DNA of 64,000 bases from Actinomycetota bacterium (GTDB lineage: Bacteria; Actinomycetota; Actinomycetes; Propionibacteriales; Propionibacteriaceae), in contig JAIUOS010000006.1 of NCBI GenBank assembly GCA_020161755.1, forward strand, positions 1 to 64,000, read 5' to 3'. The notes beneath the pieces were generated by a model. It was not told the DNA's origin. It saw only the letters and a program-made list of their open reading frames with translations, and made no database searches. The stretch's first letter is position 1, and each line of letters begins with the position of its first letter. The translations under genes and the position numbers were made by a program. Below are positions 45,288 to 54,025 of this stretch, one piece after another.

Positions 45288-45653
45288 TCAGGCCGCGTAG
45301 GCGTCCAGCCGGTCGGCCAGGGCGAGGGCCTCGGCCTTGAGCATCAGCGCGCCGTCGACGTCACCGAGCTCGCGGTAGCGGACCGCGTCCTCGAGTCGGC
45401 GGGAGACCTCGGCGCGGGCGAGCGCCATCATCTGCTCGTCCGTCAGCGGCCGCACCACTCGCTCGGCCTGGCCGAACCTCACGCCGCCGGCGACGAACTC
45501 GCTCGCCGTGGCGATGGTCGCGGGGGTGGCCACGTAGCTGGTCTCCGCGTTCTGGATCGCGCTGATCACGCTGCGCACGGCGCGCAGGGCCACGGTCTCG
45601 CGGCGCTTCATCAGGCGCACCAGGTCCTCGCGCAGGTAGGTCAACAGTTCCAT
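45288..45653 (-). CDS. YqeY-like (GatB/YqeY domain) small protein
   Basis: 121 residues from the ATG at 45653, with GAGGAG upstream. It starts LREDLVRLMKRRETVALRAV and continues with ISAIQNAE, the opening of the YqeY family; the usual later QRR/Gly-rich motif is not evident and the protein is shorter than typical YqeY (about 150). YqeY may take part in tRNA-dependent amidation, but this is not established. Assignment is therefore moderate. Confidence 0.65.
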   Translation of the reverse strand: MELLTYLREDLVRLMKRRETVALRAVRSVISAIQNAETSYVATPATIATASEFVAGGVRFGQAERVVRPLTDEQMMALARAEVSRRLEDAVRYRELGDVDGALMLKAEALALADRLDAYAA

Positions 45654-45707
45654 GACTTTCTCCTCTCGTCGTTGTTCACGACGGTAGAGGTTCACGTAAC
45701 GTGAAGG

Positions 45708-46754
45708 TCAAAGCAGGCGTCGCGCGACCCCGCCGAGCTGGGGATCGGACAGGGCCAACTCGATGGCCTCGCGGGCCTGGGGACCCAGTTCGCCGAGCGC
45801 CAGCAGGGCGGCCAGCCGGACGTCTTCCTGGTCGTCGCCGAGGGCGGCGGTCAGGGCCGGGATGGCGTCGACCGACTCCAGGCGTCCGAGCACCTCGGCG
45901 GCCTGCTGCCGGGCGGCGGGCTCGGGTGAGGCCAGCCGGGCGGTGACGGCAGGGATGGCGTCGGCGCCGAACGCGGCCAGCGCCTCGGTGAGGCCGGTGG
46001 CGTCGAGGCGGTCGTCGCCGAGCAGGTCGGCGAGGGCGGGGACGGCGTCCGGCGACCCGATCCGGCCCAGCGCATTGACCACCGTGTCGACGACCCGCGG
46101 CTCGTCGTCGAGGCGGGCGACCAGCGCCGGCACCGCGGACGGGTCGCGCAGCTTGGCCAGCAGGCGGGCCATCAGGCAGCGCAGGTTGGGATCGGGGTCG
46201 GCGAGGCGCTGGACGGCCGCGGCGGCCGCGTCCGGCTGTTGGGCGAGCGACCAGACGAGCACCTCCTGCACGGCCGGGTCGCGTTCACCCACCAGCGCGG
46301 GCAGGAGTTCGGCGGTGGTGCTGCCCGGGGAGCTGAGGGCGGCGCGCAGCCGGACGATCGGGTCGGGGTGGGACAGCTGCTGGGCGAGGGCGATGGCGTC
46401 CAGCACGTCGTCCCAGCTGCGCTCGGGGGTGGCGGCCAGCCCGGCGAGGCGGTCGGCCAGCCGGCGCTCGTCGGCGATGCGCTCCTCGAGGTGGGCGAGG
46501 TGCGAACGGAGGGTCGCGGCGGCGTCCATCGCGGGGTCGGCCAGCGCCTCGCCGATCTCGGGCAGGCTCAGCCCGAGTGCCTTCAGGTTCTGGATCTGGA
46601 GCAGCCGCAGCAGGTCGTCGGCGTCGTAGAGCCGGTAGTCGCCCCAACTGCGCCCTGACGGGGTGAGCAGCCCGAGTTCCTGGTAGTGCCGCAGCGTCCG
46701 CCGGGTCAGCCCGGTGCGCTCGGACACCTCCCCGATCCGCCACGTCCGCTCCAT
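45708..46754 (-). CDS. MerR-family regulator fused to HEAT repeats
   Basis: 348 residues. Residues 1-72 are a MerR winged helix (WRIGEVSERTGLTRRTLRHY, then GDYRLYDADDLLRLLQIQNL), followed by a dimerisation coiled coil to about 120. The remaining 220 residues form about six HEAT-like helical pairs with the pattern DPxAVPALxxxLxDxxxxVxxxAxxALGxIG (for example NALGRIGSPDAVPALADLLG). HEAT solenoids bind proteins, so the regulator may respond to a protein partner rather than a small inducer. There is no metal-binding Cys pattern. It is alone on its transcript; the spacer upstream is a repeat-rich stretch. Confidence 0.87.
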   Translation of the reverse strand: MERTWRIGEVSERTGLTRRTLRHYQELGLLTPSGRSWGDYRLYDADDLLRLLQIQNLKALGLSLPEIGEALADPAMDAAATLRSHLAHLEERIADERRLADRLAGLAATPERSWDDVLDAIALAQQLSHPDPIVRLRAALSSPGSTTAELLPALVGERDPAVQEVLVWSLAQQPDAAAAAVQRLADPDPNLRCLMARLLAKLRDPSAVPALVARLDDEPRVVDTVVNALGRIGSPDAVPALADLLGDDRLDATGLTEALAAFGADAIPAVTARLASPEPAARQQAAEVLGRLESVDAIPALTAALGDDQEDVRLAALLALGELGPQAREAIELALSDPQLGGVARRLL

Positions 46755-46769
46755 CCCCCGAGCCTACGC

Positions 46770-46892
46770 GGACCGAGTTGGGGACGGTTCCCAATCCGGT
46801 CCGGGTCCGAGTTGGGGACGGTTCCTAATCCGGTCCCGGACCGAGTTGGGGACGGATCCTAATCCGGTCCCGGACCGAGTTGGGGACGGATC
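46770..46892. repeat. four tandem GGACCGAGTTGGG-type units
   Basis: Four units of about 34 bp, each GGACCGAGTTGGGGACGG followed by TTCC or ATCC and CAATCCGGTCC or TAATCCGGTCC. The first part of the gene-free stretch 46755-47380. The units are more alike to each other than to those at 88-155, which suggests local tandem duplication. Confidence 0.85.
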
Positions 46893-46910
46893 CCTCCCCG
46901 TTCACGATGC

Positions 46911-47217
46911 CTGAGGAGCCGACCACGAGGAACGAACCGGACGGCGTCGCGAAGGGCCACCGACACCCGGCAGACGCCGCGAGTGATTACCGAGTTCCTC
47001 GCGTTGTCAGGCCGGCTGACGGCGACCCGCCAGGTGCTTGCCGAGAAACTCGGGTTACGCACCCCGAATCGGCCACGACAACCCGAGGAACTCAGCAACC
47101 GCCTGCGTGCCGGTCGCCGACCGTCGCGACAAGCCGAGAAACGCGGTAGACGGGGGCCGCTCCAGCCGCGAGGGCAGGCCCTCGTCATCCCGGCGAAGGC
47201 CGGGATCCCCGGATCCG
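46911..47217. repeat. mosaic spacer with three repeat types
   Basis: This part of the 626-bp gene-free spacer holds a CTGAGGAG ... CGAAGGGCC unit (about 46910-46964, the type found inside cydDC), a pair of 17-base inverted repeats GAGTTCCTCGCGTTGTC (46992-47008) and GACAACCCGAGGAACTC (47077-47093), and a CATCCCGGCGAAGGCCGGGA unit (about 47187-47208). Short open frames across it are translations of these repeats and are not credible genes. Confidence 0.7.
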
Positions 47218-47377
47218 TCCCCAATCCGGTCCCGGACCGAGATAAGAACCGTCCCCAGTACCCGCCGGAATCTGGCGGATCGAAGAACCGTCCCCGATAC
47301 CCGCCGAAATCTGGCGGATCGAAGAACCGTCCCCGATATCCGGGGTGGACCAAAAGGGGACTGTCCCCTTTCGGTCC
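47218..47377. repeat. CCGCC-palindrome repeats ending in a GGGGAC hairpin
   Basis: One degenerate GGACCGAG unit, two CCGCCGGAATCTGGCGG / CCGCCGAAATCTGGCGG palindromes each followed by ATCGAAGAACCGTCCCC, and a GGACC-AAAAGGGGAC hairpin (47347-47377). The last is directly downstream of the leftward ABC exporter gene and is a likely terminator for it. Confidence 0.8.
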
Positions 47378-47380
47378 GGG

Positions 47381-49282
47381 TCAGGCGGCGTCCTCCTCGT
47401 CGGTGATCGCCGCGGCGAACTGGGCCTGGTAGAGCCGGTAGTAGTGGCCCTGCGCGGCGAGCAGTTCGACGTGGTTGCCCTGCTCGACGATGGCGCCGTC
47501 CTCCATCACCAGGATCACGTCGGCGTCCCGGATCGTCGAGAGCCGGTGGGCGATCACGAACGAGGTGCGGTCGGCGCGCAGCTTGCCCATCGCGCGCTGC
47601 ACCAGCAGCTCGGTGCGGGTGTCGACCGAGGAGGTCGCCTCGTCCAGGATCAGCACGGTCGGCTCGCTCAGGAACGCCCGCGCGATCGTGATCAGCTGCT
47701 TCTCGCCCGCCGACAGGTTGGACGCCTCCTCGTTGATCACGGTGTCGTACCCCTCGGGCAGCGAGTGCACGAACCGGTCGACGTAGGTGGCCTTGGCCGC
47801 GGCCAGGATCTCCTCCTCGGTCGCCCCGTCCTTGCCGTAGGCGATGTTGTCGCGGATCGTGCCGCCGAACAGCCAGGTGTCCTGCAGCACCATGCCGATC
47901 TGTTCGCGCAGCTCCCGGCGAGGCACGGACGCGATGTCGATCCCGTCGAGGGTGATCCGTCCGGCCTGCACGTCGTAGAACCGCAGGATCAGGTTCACCA
48001 GCGTCGTCTTGCCGGCACCGGTCGGCCCGACGATCGCCACTGTCGAGCCCGGCTGGGCGACCAGCGACAGGTCGGTGATCAGCGGCTTGTCCGGGGTGTA
48101 GCTGAACGTGACGTGCTCGAACTCCACCCGCCCCTTGACCGGCACGGGCAGCGAGCCGTGCTCGTCCGGGGTCTCCTCCTCGGCGTCCAGCACCTCGAAC
48201 ACCCGCTCGGCGGACGCGACACCCGACTGCAACAGGTTCGCCATGGACGCGAGCGCAGTGATCGGCTGGGTGAACATCCGGCTGTACTGGATGAACGCCT
48301 GCACGCCGCCGATGGTCAGCGTCCCGCCGGTCACCATCAGGCCGCCGACCACGGCGACGACCACATAGTTCAGGTTCCCGACGAAGAACATCACCGGCAT
48401 GATGATCCCGGAGATGAACTGGGCGCCGAACGACGCGTCGAACAGCTCGGCGTTCTTGGCCCGGAACTGCTCGGCGACCTCGCGACGGCGTCCGAACACC
48501 GTGACCAGGTCGTGGCCGGAGTAGGCCTCCTCGATCTGGCTGTTCAGCTCGCCGGTGGCCTTCCACGTCTTGGCGAACAGCTTCTGCGAACGCTTGCCGA
48601 TTACCATGGTCACCCCGCCCGCGATCGGGATCGTGATCAGCGCGACCAGCGCCAGCACCCACGAGACGTAGAACATCATCACCAGCACCCCGAGGAGGGT
48701 GAACAGGTTGTTCAGGATCTGCGACAGGGTCTGCTGCAGCGACTGGGAGATGTTGTCGACGTCGTTGGTCACGCGGCTCAGCAGCTCACCGCGGGGCTGG
48801 CCGTCGAAGTACTTCAGCGGGAGCCGGGTGATCTTGTCGGCCACCTCGTTGCGCATCCGGTACACCGACCGCTGCACGATCGTGTTGATGATGAAGCCGG
48901 ACGCCCACATCAGCACGAAGAACACCAGGTAGACGGCCAGCGCCGTCAGCAGCGTCCGTCCGAGGCCGGTGAAGTCGATCGGGGTGCGGGTGACCACGGT
49001 GGCGTCGTAGATGATGTTCGTCGCCTGGCCGAGGATGACCGGGCCGACCGCGTTGCCGATCGTCGCGACGAGTGTCATGGCGATCACCGCGATGATCCGG
49101 GGGAGTTCCGGACGCAGGTGGCCGAGCAGCCGGCGCATGGACGGGCCGAACGACACCGCCTTCTCGCCGGTGCCCTGGCCGTGGCCCATCGGGCCGCCGC
49201 CGCGGTGCTGCGGGCCGTACTTGGGACGCTCGTTCGCCTTGGCCGGCGCCTTGGCGGTGGTGGTCTCGGTCTCGGTGCTCAC
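47381..49282 (-). CDS. ABC exporter half-transporter (subunit 2)
   Basis: 633 residues from GTG 49282, overlapping the upstream stop by 4 bases and preceded by GGAGG. A disordered Lys/Gly-rich N-terminus (about 1-45) precedes six transmembrane helices and an ATPase domain: Walker A GPTGAGKTT, signature LSAGEKQL in place of LSGGQ, Walker B TVLILDEATSSVD. It pairs with the gene before it as a heterodimeric multidrug- or lipid-type exporter. The substrate is unknown. Control by the upstream TetR gene suggests drug or toxicant export. Confidence 0.9.
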   Translation of the reverse strand: MSTETETTTAKAPAKANERPKYGPQHRGGGPMGHGQGTGEKAVSFGPSMRRLLGHLRPELPRIIAVIAMTLVATIGNAVGPVILGQATNIIYDATVVTRTPIDFTGLGRTLLTALAVYLVFFVLMWASGFIINTIVQRSVYRMRNEVADKITRLPLKYFDGQPRGELLSRVTNDVDNISQSLQQTLSQILNNLFTLLGVLVMMFYVSWVLALVALITIPIAGGVTMVIGKRSQKLFAKTWKATGELNSQIEEAYSGHDLVTVFGRRREVAEQFRAKNAELFDASFGAQFISGIIMPVMFFVGNLNYVVVAVVGGLMVTGGTLTIGGVQAFIQYSRMFTQPITALASMANLLQSGVASAERVFEVLDAEEETPDEHGSLPVPVKGRVEFEHVTFSYTPDKPLITDLSLVAQPGSTVAIVGPTGAGKTTLVNLILRFYDVQAGRITLDGIDIASVPRRELREQIGMVLQDTWLFGGTIRDNIAYGKDGATEEEILAAAKATYVDRFVHSLPEGYDTVINEEASNLSAGEKQLITIARAFLSEPTVLILDEATSSVDTRTELLVQRAMGKLRADRTSFVIAHRLSTIRDADVILVMEDGAIVEQGNHVELLAAQGHYYRLYQAQFAAAITDEEDAA

Positions 49283-51012
49283 GCCGCCACCTCCTCGTTC
49301 TTGAACTGGCTCTCGACGATCTCCGCGTACGTCTCGCACGTGGCGACCAACTCCTCATGGGTGCCGATGCCGACGATGTGCCCGTCCTCGAGCACCACGA
49401 TCTGCTCGGCGCTGCGGATGGTCGACACCCGCTGGGCGACCACCAGGACGGCCGCGTCCGCGGTCTCGTTGGCCAGGGCCGCGCGCAGGGCGGCGTCCGT
49501 GGCCACGTCGAGCGCGGAGAACGAGTCGTCGAACACGTAGATCTCGGGACGCCGCACCAGCGCCCGGGCGATCGCCAGCCGCTGCCGCTGCCCGCCGGAC
49601 ACGTTCGTGCCGCCCTGGCTGATCGCCGAGTCGAGGCCGTCCGGCATCCGTTCGACGAAGTCGCGGGCCTGCGCCACCTCCAGCGCGTGCCACAGCTCGG
49701 CGTCGGTCGCGTCCGGCTTGCCCAGGCGCAGGTTGGACGCCACCGTCCCGCTGAACAGGTACGGCCGCTGCGGTACCAGGCCGACACGGCTCCACAACAG
49801 GTCGGGGTCGAGGTCGCGGACGTCCACCCCGTCCACGCTGACCGTCCCGGACGTGGCGTCGAACAGGCGCGGGACCAGGTTCACCAGCGTGGTCTTGCCG
49901 GCGCCGGTCGAGCCGATGATCGCCGTCGTCGCCCCCGGACGCACCGCGAACGTGACGTCCTCCAGCACGGGCTGGGAGGCGCCCGGGTAGGCGAAACTGA
50001 CGCGGGAGAAGGCGAGTTCTCCGTGTCGCGAGACCGTCGTCACCGGGTTGGCCGGCGGCACCACCGACGACGACGTCTCCAGCACCTCGTTGATGCGTCC
50101 GGCGGCGACCGCGGCGCGCGGCGCGATCATCAGCATCATCGTGGCCATCATCACGCTCATCAGGATCAGCGACAGGTAGGAGATGTAGGCGGTCAGCTGG
50201 CCGACCTGGAGGTCGCCGCTGGCGATGCGGAAGGCACCGAACCAGACCACGGCGACGCTGGAGAGGTTCATCACCGCGAACACCGCGGGGAACATCGTCA
50301 TCATCCGCCGCCCCGCGCGGGTGGCGGTGTCGGCGAGCTCGTGGTTGGCCCGGTCGAACCGGGCGGCCTCGGTGGGCTCGCGGACGAAGGCGCGGATCAC
50401 CCGCAGGCCGGAGATCTGCTCGCGCAGCACGCGGTTCAGGGTGTCGATGCGCACCTGCATGGTCTTGAACAGGGGCGTCATCTGGCTGGCCAGGATGCCG
50501 ATGATGGTGCCGAGCACCACCACCGCCACCAGGATGAGCCAGCTCAGGCCGACGTCCTCACGCAGTGCCATGAACACGCCGCCGACCATCATCAGCGGCG
50601 CCGAGACGATCATGATTGCGGTCATCAGCACCAGCATCTGCACCTGCTGGACGTCGTTGGTGTTGCGCGTGATCAGGCTGGGGGCTCCGAACGCGTTGAC
50701 CTCCTTCGACGAGAACGTCAGCGCCCGGTCGAAGATCGCCTGGCGCAGGTCGCGTCCGAAGGCCATCGCCGAGCGCGCCCCGAACCAGGCGGCGCCGACC
50801 TGGCCGACCACCTGGACGATCGAGACACCGAGCATCAGGGCGCCCATCCGCCAGATGTAGGCGGTGTCGCCCTTGGCCACGCCCTGGTCGATGATCAGGG
50901 CGTTGATGCTGGGCAGGAACAGCGACGCGGTCACCTGCACCAGCTGCAGGGCGATGACGCCGCCGACCTGCGGGAAGTACGGACGCAGGAAGCGCATCAG
51001 AAGCCGGATCAT
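49279..51012 (-). CDS. ABC exporter half-transporter (subunit 1)
   Basis: 577 residues: six transmembrane helices (about 15-300) and an ATPase domain with Walker A GSTGAGKTT, Q-loop GLVPQRPYL, signature VSGGQRQR and Walker B EIYVFDDSFSALD, where the catalytic Glu after Walker B is replaced by Asp then Ser. In heterodimeric exporters one half often has such a degenerate catalytic site, so this is probably the non-consensus half. Start ATG 51012 overlaps the TetR stop; the three genes form one operon. Confidence 0.91.
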   Translation of the reverse strand: MIRLLMRFLRPYFPQVGGVIALQLVQVTASLFLPSINALIIDQGVAKGDTAYIWRMGALMLGVSIVQVVGQVGAAWFGARSAMAFGRDLRQAIFDRALTFSSKEVNAFGAPSLITRNTNDVQQVQMLVLMTAIMIVSAPLMMVGGVFMALREDVGLSWLILVAVVVLGTIIGILASQMTPLFKTMQVRIDTLNRVLREQISGLRVIRAFVREPTEAARFDRANHELADTATRAGRRMMTMFPAVFAVMNLSSVAVVWFGAFRIASGDLQVGQLTAYISYLSLILMSVMMATMMLMIAPRAAVAAGRINEVLETSSSVVPPANPVTTVSRHGELAFSRVSFAYPGASQPVLEDVTFAVRPGATTAIIGSTGAGKTTLVNLVPRLFDATSGTVSVDGVDVRDLDPDLLWSRVGLVPQRPYLFSGTVASNLRLGKPDATDAELWHALEVAQARDFVERMPDGLDSAISQGGTNVSGGQRQRLAIARALVRRPEIYVFDDSFSALDVATDAALRAALANETADAAVLVVAQRVSTIRSAEQIVVLEDGHIVGIGTHEELVATCETYAEIVESQFKNEEVAA

Positions 51013-51617
51013 GAATCTCCTTTGGCGATGCCGTGCAGGACGACAGCGGTGAGTGCTGCGGGTTGGCTGAGGGGCTCGTCCTCGAGGAGCGTGAGGCTCG
51101 CGAAGGACAGGGCCGAGAGGACCGTGGTGGCCACGTCGGTCGGCACCGCAAGTCGATCACTGTACGCCTCGAGGGCGACGGTGACAGCGGCGGTCAGGCG
51201 GGCGCGGTCGCCGAATTTCGGGTGGTTCTTCTTGTCGTGCGGCGGGAACGGTGGCCAGGGACGCCGGCCGTCCCGGGCGTCCCGTTGCGCGAGGTGGACG
51301 AACAGGGAGCGGGTCCGTTGCATCTCGCTGCGGAGCAACTCCAGGATCGCGGCGACACGCTCGTCCAGCGACTGGCCGTCGGGCAGGTTCTGCAGGCTGG
51401 CGATCGCCGCGTCCGGGGCGAGGGCGGCGCTGATCGTGGCGTGGATGAGGTCGTGCTTGGTGCCGAACGCGCGGAAGATGGTGCCCTCCGCGACGCCGGC
51501 CGCCTGCGCGATCGCGCGCGTGCTGAGCTCCGGACCCTGCTCGAGCAGCAGGGGGAGGGTGGCCGCGATGATGGCTTCGCGGCGCTCCTCCGGCGCCATC
51601 GGGGTTGCTCTGCTCAC
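51009..51617 (-). CDS. TetR-family regulator of the ABC exporter operon
   Basis: 202 residues. The HTH is STRAIAQAAGVAEGTIFRAF (about 32-51) after EERREAIIAATLPLLLEQGP, and the helical C-terminal domain carries a Pro/Lys-rich loop (PWPPFPPHDKKNHPKFGD). A perfect 18-bp palindrome (51632-51649) lies 15 bp upstream of the ATG at 51617, the expected place for autorepression. As first gene of the operon it probably derepresses the exporter on binding an exported compound. Confidence 0.9.
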   Translation of the reverse strand: MSRATPMAPEERREAIIAATLPLLLEQGPELSTRAIAQAAGVAEGTIFRAFGTKHDLIHATISAALAPDAAIASLQNLPDGQSLDERVAAILELLRSEMQRTRSLFVHLAQRDARDGRRPWPPFPPHDKKNHPKFGDRARLTAAVTVALEAYSDRLAVPTDVATTVLSALSFASLTLLEDEPLSQPAALTAVVLHGIAKGDS

Positions 51618-51631
51618 GAGTGGAGTCTAAA

Positions 51632-51649
51632 TGAGTGAGTACTCACTCA
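51632..51649. promoter_or_regulatory. TetR operator, perfect 18-bp palindrome
   Basis: TGAGTGAGTACTCACTCA is a perfect dyad centred at 51640/51641. Length and symmetry are typical of TetR-family sites. It lies directly upstream of the TetR-ABC operon and 310 bp from the divergent S9 peptidase gene. Confidence 0.85.
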
Positions 51650-51708
51650 CAAACGGTGGCGGGGTGCTGGCGCAATTCTGCCCCGTCCCCACCTCACCGG
51701 CCCAGACC

Positions 51709-51880
51709 GGGGACGGTTCTTCAAATCCGCCAGAATTCGGCGCGCAGAGGGGACACATCGTCGTCCCGGTGACGGCGTGGACGCTCCGCGATCCGTCCCC
51801 ATTTCCCGCCAGATTTTGGCGGATCGAAGAACCGTCCCCGATTCCCGCCGGATTCTGGCGGATCGAGGAACCGTCCCCGA
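51709..51880. repeat. composite palindromic element, copy C (fills the TetR-S9 spacer)
   Basis: Same order as copy A: GGGGACGGTTCTTCAAATCC, CCGCCAGAATTCGGCG, the AGAGGGGACAC ... GATCCGTCCCC core, CCGCCAGATTTTGGCGG with ATCGAAGAACCGTCCCC, and CCGCCGGATTCTGGCGG with ATCGAGGAACCGTCCCC. The 341-bp spacer 51618-51958 holds this, the TetR operator and the S9 promoter region; no gene is seen. Confidence 0.82.
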
Positions 51881-51958
51881 TTCGGTCCGTGGGGGCGTCG
51901 TCGGCGGAATTGTCCCTGCGGACGGACGGCAATTCATCAAGGGGTTAGGCTGCCATGC

Positions 51959-53911
51959 GTGCGAGCCGAAAACCTACCCCTGCTCACCACCCTTTCCGCT
52001 CCCGCAGTAGCTCCCGACGGTACCCACGCCGTGGTCGCGGTCACGCGTCCCGACTTCGACGCGGACGCCTACGTCGGGCAGCTCTGGCGGGTTCCGCTGG
52101 AGGGTGGTGCCCCGACCCGGATCACCCGGGGATTCCGTGACACGTCGCCGCGCTTCTCGCCGGACGGGTCCCTGATCGCCTTCCTGCGCGCCGCTCAGGG
52201 CGCTCCCGGGCAGCTTGCGATCGTGCCCGCGTCCGGGGGTGAGCCGATGGTGCTCACCGACGCCAAGCTCGGCGTGTCCGAGTTCGCCTTCAGCGAGGAC
52301 GGACGCCGGCTGGCGTACGTCGCGCGGGTGCCCGAGCCCGGACGGTACGGGACGATCGAGGACGTCCCGGCGTCCGCGGAGGACCCGCGGCGGATCACCG
52401 CGCTGCAGCTCCAGCTGAACGGCGTCGGCTACCTGGCCGACCAGCGCTCGCACGTGTTCGTGGTGGACGTGCCCGACCCCACCGGCGAGCCGCCCGTGAA
52501 GCCCATCGGACGGGCCGCCGTCGGACGCGAATTCAGCGCGGTGCCGGCGTCCACGCAGCTGTCCTCCGGCGACTTCGACCACGCCCATCCCGTCTGGGAC
52601 GGCGACGGCGTCGTCGTGGTCGCGTCCCGCCACGACGGCTGGGACCGCGACCTGCGCGCCGACCTGTACCGCTTCGGACCCGACGGCGGCGAGCCGCTGC
52701 TGCTCACCGACTCGGCCGCCGGCGACAGCGCGCTGGAGTCGCCGGTGGTGGCCGGCGAGCACATTTTCTTCCTGGGCGGCCACACCGGGACGAGCGGGCT
52801 CGACTTCTTCGGCGACAACCCCGGGGTGTTCGTGGTGCCGCGCTCCGGCGGCCCGGTGCGCCGGCTGACCGACGCCGAATCGGCCCACGTGGTCGGGCTC
52901 GCCCTCGACGGGGACGGGGTGCTGGCGGTCGACCTCGTCCGCGGTGCCGGAGTGGCCGTGCGCCTGGACGCGTCCGGGGAGCTCCAGCGCTGGCCGGTGC
53001 CGGGTTCGGTCAAGGCGGTCGGTGCCGGCAACGGCGTCCGGGTCGCCATGGTCGGCACGCCCGACAGCCCCGGTGAGCTGGTGCTGCTGGACCGTCCCGA
53101 CGCCGAGCTGACGTGCTTCGCCGCCGCGCTCCAGGCGGCGGACGAGGCGCTGCCCGCGCAGGAGCTCGAGGCGACCTCCGCCGACGGCTACCCGGTGCAC
53201 GGCTGGGTGGTGCGTCCGCGCGGCGACGGCCCGCACCCGGTGCTGCTGATGATCCACGGCGGCCCGTTCTCCGCCTACGGACCCACGTTCTTCGACGAGG
53301 CGCAGGTGTACGCGCAGGCCGGCTACGCCGTCCTGATGTGCAACCCGCGGGGTTCGGCCGGCTACGGCGAGACCCACGCCCGGGCCATCCAGGGCGCCTT
53401 CGGTGACCGGGACGCCGCGGACGTGCTCGCGTTCCTCGAGCACGCCCTGGCGAGCGTGCCCGGGCTGGCGTCCGACCGGATGGGGGTGATGGGGGGCTCC
53501 TACGGGGGCTACCTCACCGCCTGGCTGATCGCGCACGACCACCGGTTCGCGGCGGCGATCGTCGAGCGCGGCTACCTCGACCCGCCGTCGTTCGTCGGTG
53601 CGGCCGACATCGGCTGGAACTTCCCGCTGGTCTGCCACGGCACGGCCGAGGGCATGGCCGCCCAGTCGCCGATGGCGCACGTCCACGAGGTGCGGACGCC
53701 GACGCTGGTGCTGCACTCGGAGCAGGACCGGCGCTGTCCGCTGGGCATCGCGCTGCGGTACTACACCGAGCTCAAGCTCAACGGCGTGGAGACCGAGCTG
53801 CTGGTGTTCCCCGGCGAGAACCACGAGCTGTCCCGGTCGGGCAGCCCGATCCACCGTCGGCAGCGGTTCGAGCACATCCTCGACTGGTGGGGACGCCACC
53901 TGCCGGTCTGA
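51959..53911 (+). CDS. S9-family prolyl oligopeptidase-like serine peptidase
   Basis: 650 residues. The N-terminal part (about 1-390) is a WD-like beta-propeller (repeated SPDGSLIAFL and SEDGRRLAYVAR strands). The C-terminal alpha/beta-hydrolase catalytic domain has HGGPFSAYGPTFF, the nucleophile GGSYGGYLTAWL (Ser at about 517), an Asp in HSEQDRRCP, and the His in GENHELSRSG. It cleaves short peptides, probably in the cytoplasm since there is no signal peptide. The GTG at 51959 is chosen because TAGGCT (51946-51951) lies 7 bases before it, the spacing of a leaderless transcript; a nearby ATG at 51955 is out of frame. Confidence 0.9.
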   Translation: MRAENLPLLTTLSAPAVAPDGTHAVVAVTRPDFDADAYVGQLWRVPLEGGAPTRITRGFRDTSPRFSPDGSLIAFLRAAQGAPGQLAIVPASGGEPMVLTDAKLGVSEFAFSEDGRRLAYVARVPEPGRYGTIEDVPASAEDPRRITALQLQLNGVGYLADQRSHVFVVDVPDPTGEPPVKPIGRAAVGREFSAVPASTQLSSGDFDHAHPVWDGDGVVVVASRHDGWDRDLRADLYRFGPDGGEPLLLTDSAAGDSALESPVVAGEHIFFLGGHTGTSGLDFFGDNPGVFVVPRSGGPVRRLTDAESAHVVGLALDGDGVLAVDLVRGAGVAVRLDASGELQRWPVPGSVKAVGAGNGVRVAMVGTPDSPGELVLLDRPDAELTCFAAALQAADEALPAQELEATSADGYPVHGWVVRPRGDGPHPVLLMIHGGPFSAYGPTFFDEAQVYAQAGYAVLMCNPRGSAGYGETHARAIQGAFGDRDAADVLAFLEHALASVPGLASDRMGVMGGSYGGYLTAWLIAHDHRFAAAIVERGYLDPPSFVGAADIGWNFPLVCHGTAEGMAAQSPMAHVHEVRTPTLVLHSEQDRRCPLGIALRYYTELKLNGVETELLVFPGENHELSRSGSPIHRRQRFEHILDWWGRHLPV

Positions 53912-53938
53912 TCCGGGCAGCGTCCCGTCCCGCCCGGT

Positions 53939-54001
53939 TCGCTCCCGAAATGTCCCCTCGCGCCCGGAATTCCGGTGGCGAAGGGACAATTCGGGAGCGA
54001 A
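53939..54001. repeat. GGAATTCC-centred palindrome, copy 3
   Basis: TCGCTCCCGAAATGTCCCC and its inverse GGGACAATTCGGGAGCGA flank CGGAATTCCG. It lies between the S9 peptidase gene and the lysS promoter and may insulate the two. Confidence 0.85.
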
Positions 54002-54025
54002 GTGGCGAGTCGGTACCCTAATCCG

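Noticed and set aside
46983-47432. Plus-strand frame of about 149 codons in the MerR-ABC spacer, containing VIPAKAGIPGS.
   Set aside because: It is a translation of the repeat mosaic; PAKAGI-type peptides are well known products of CCGGC-type intergenic repeats.
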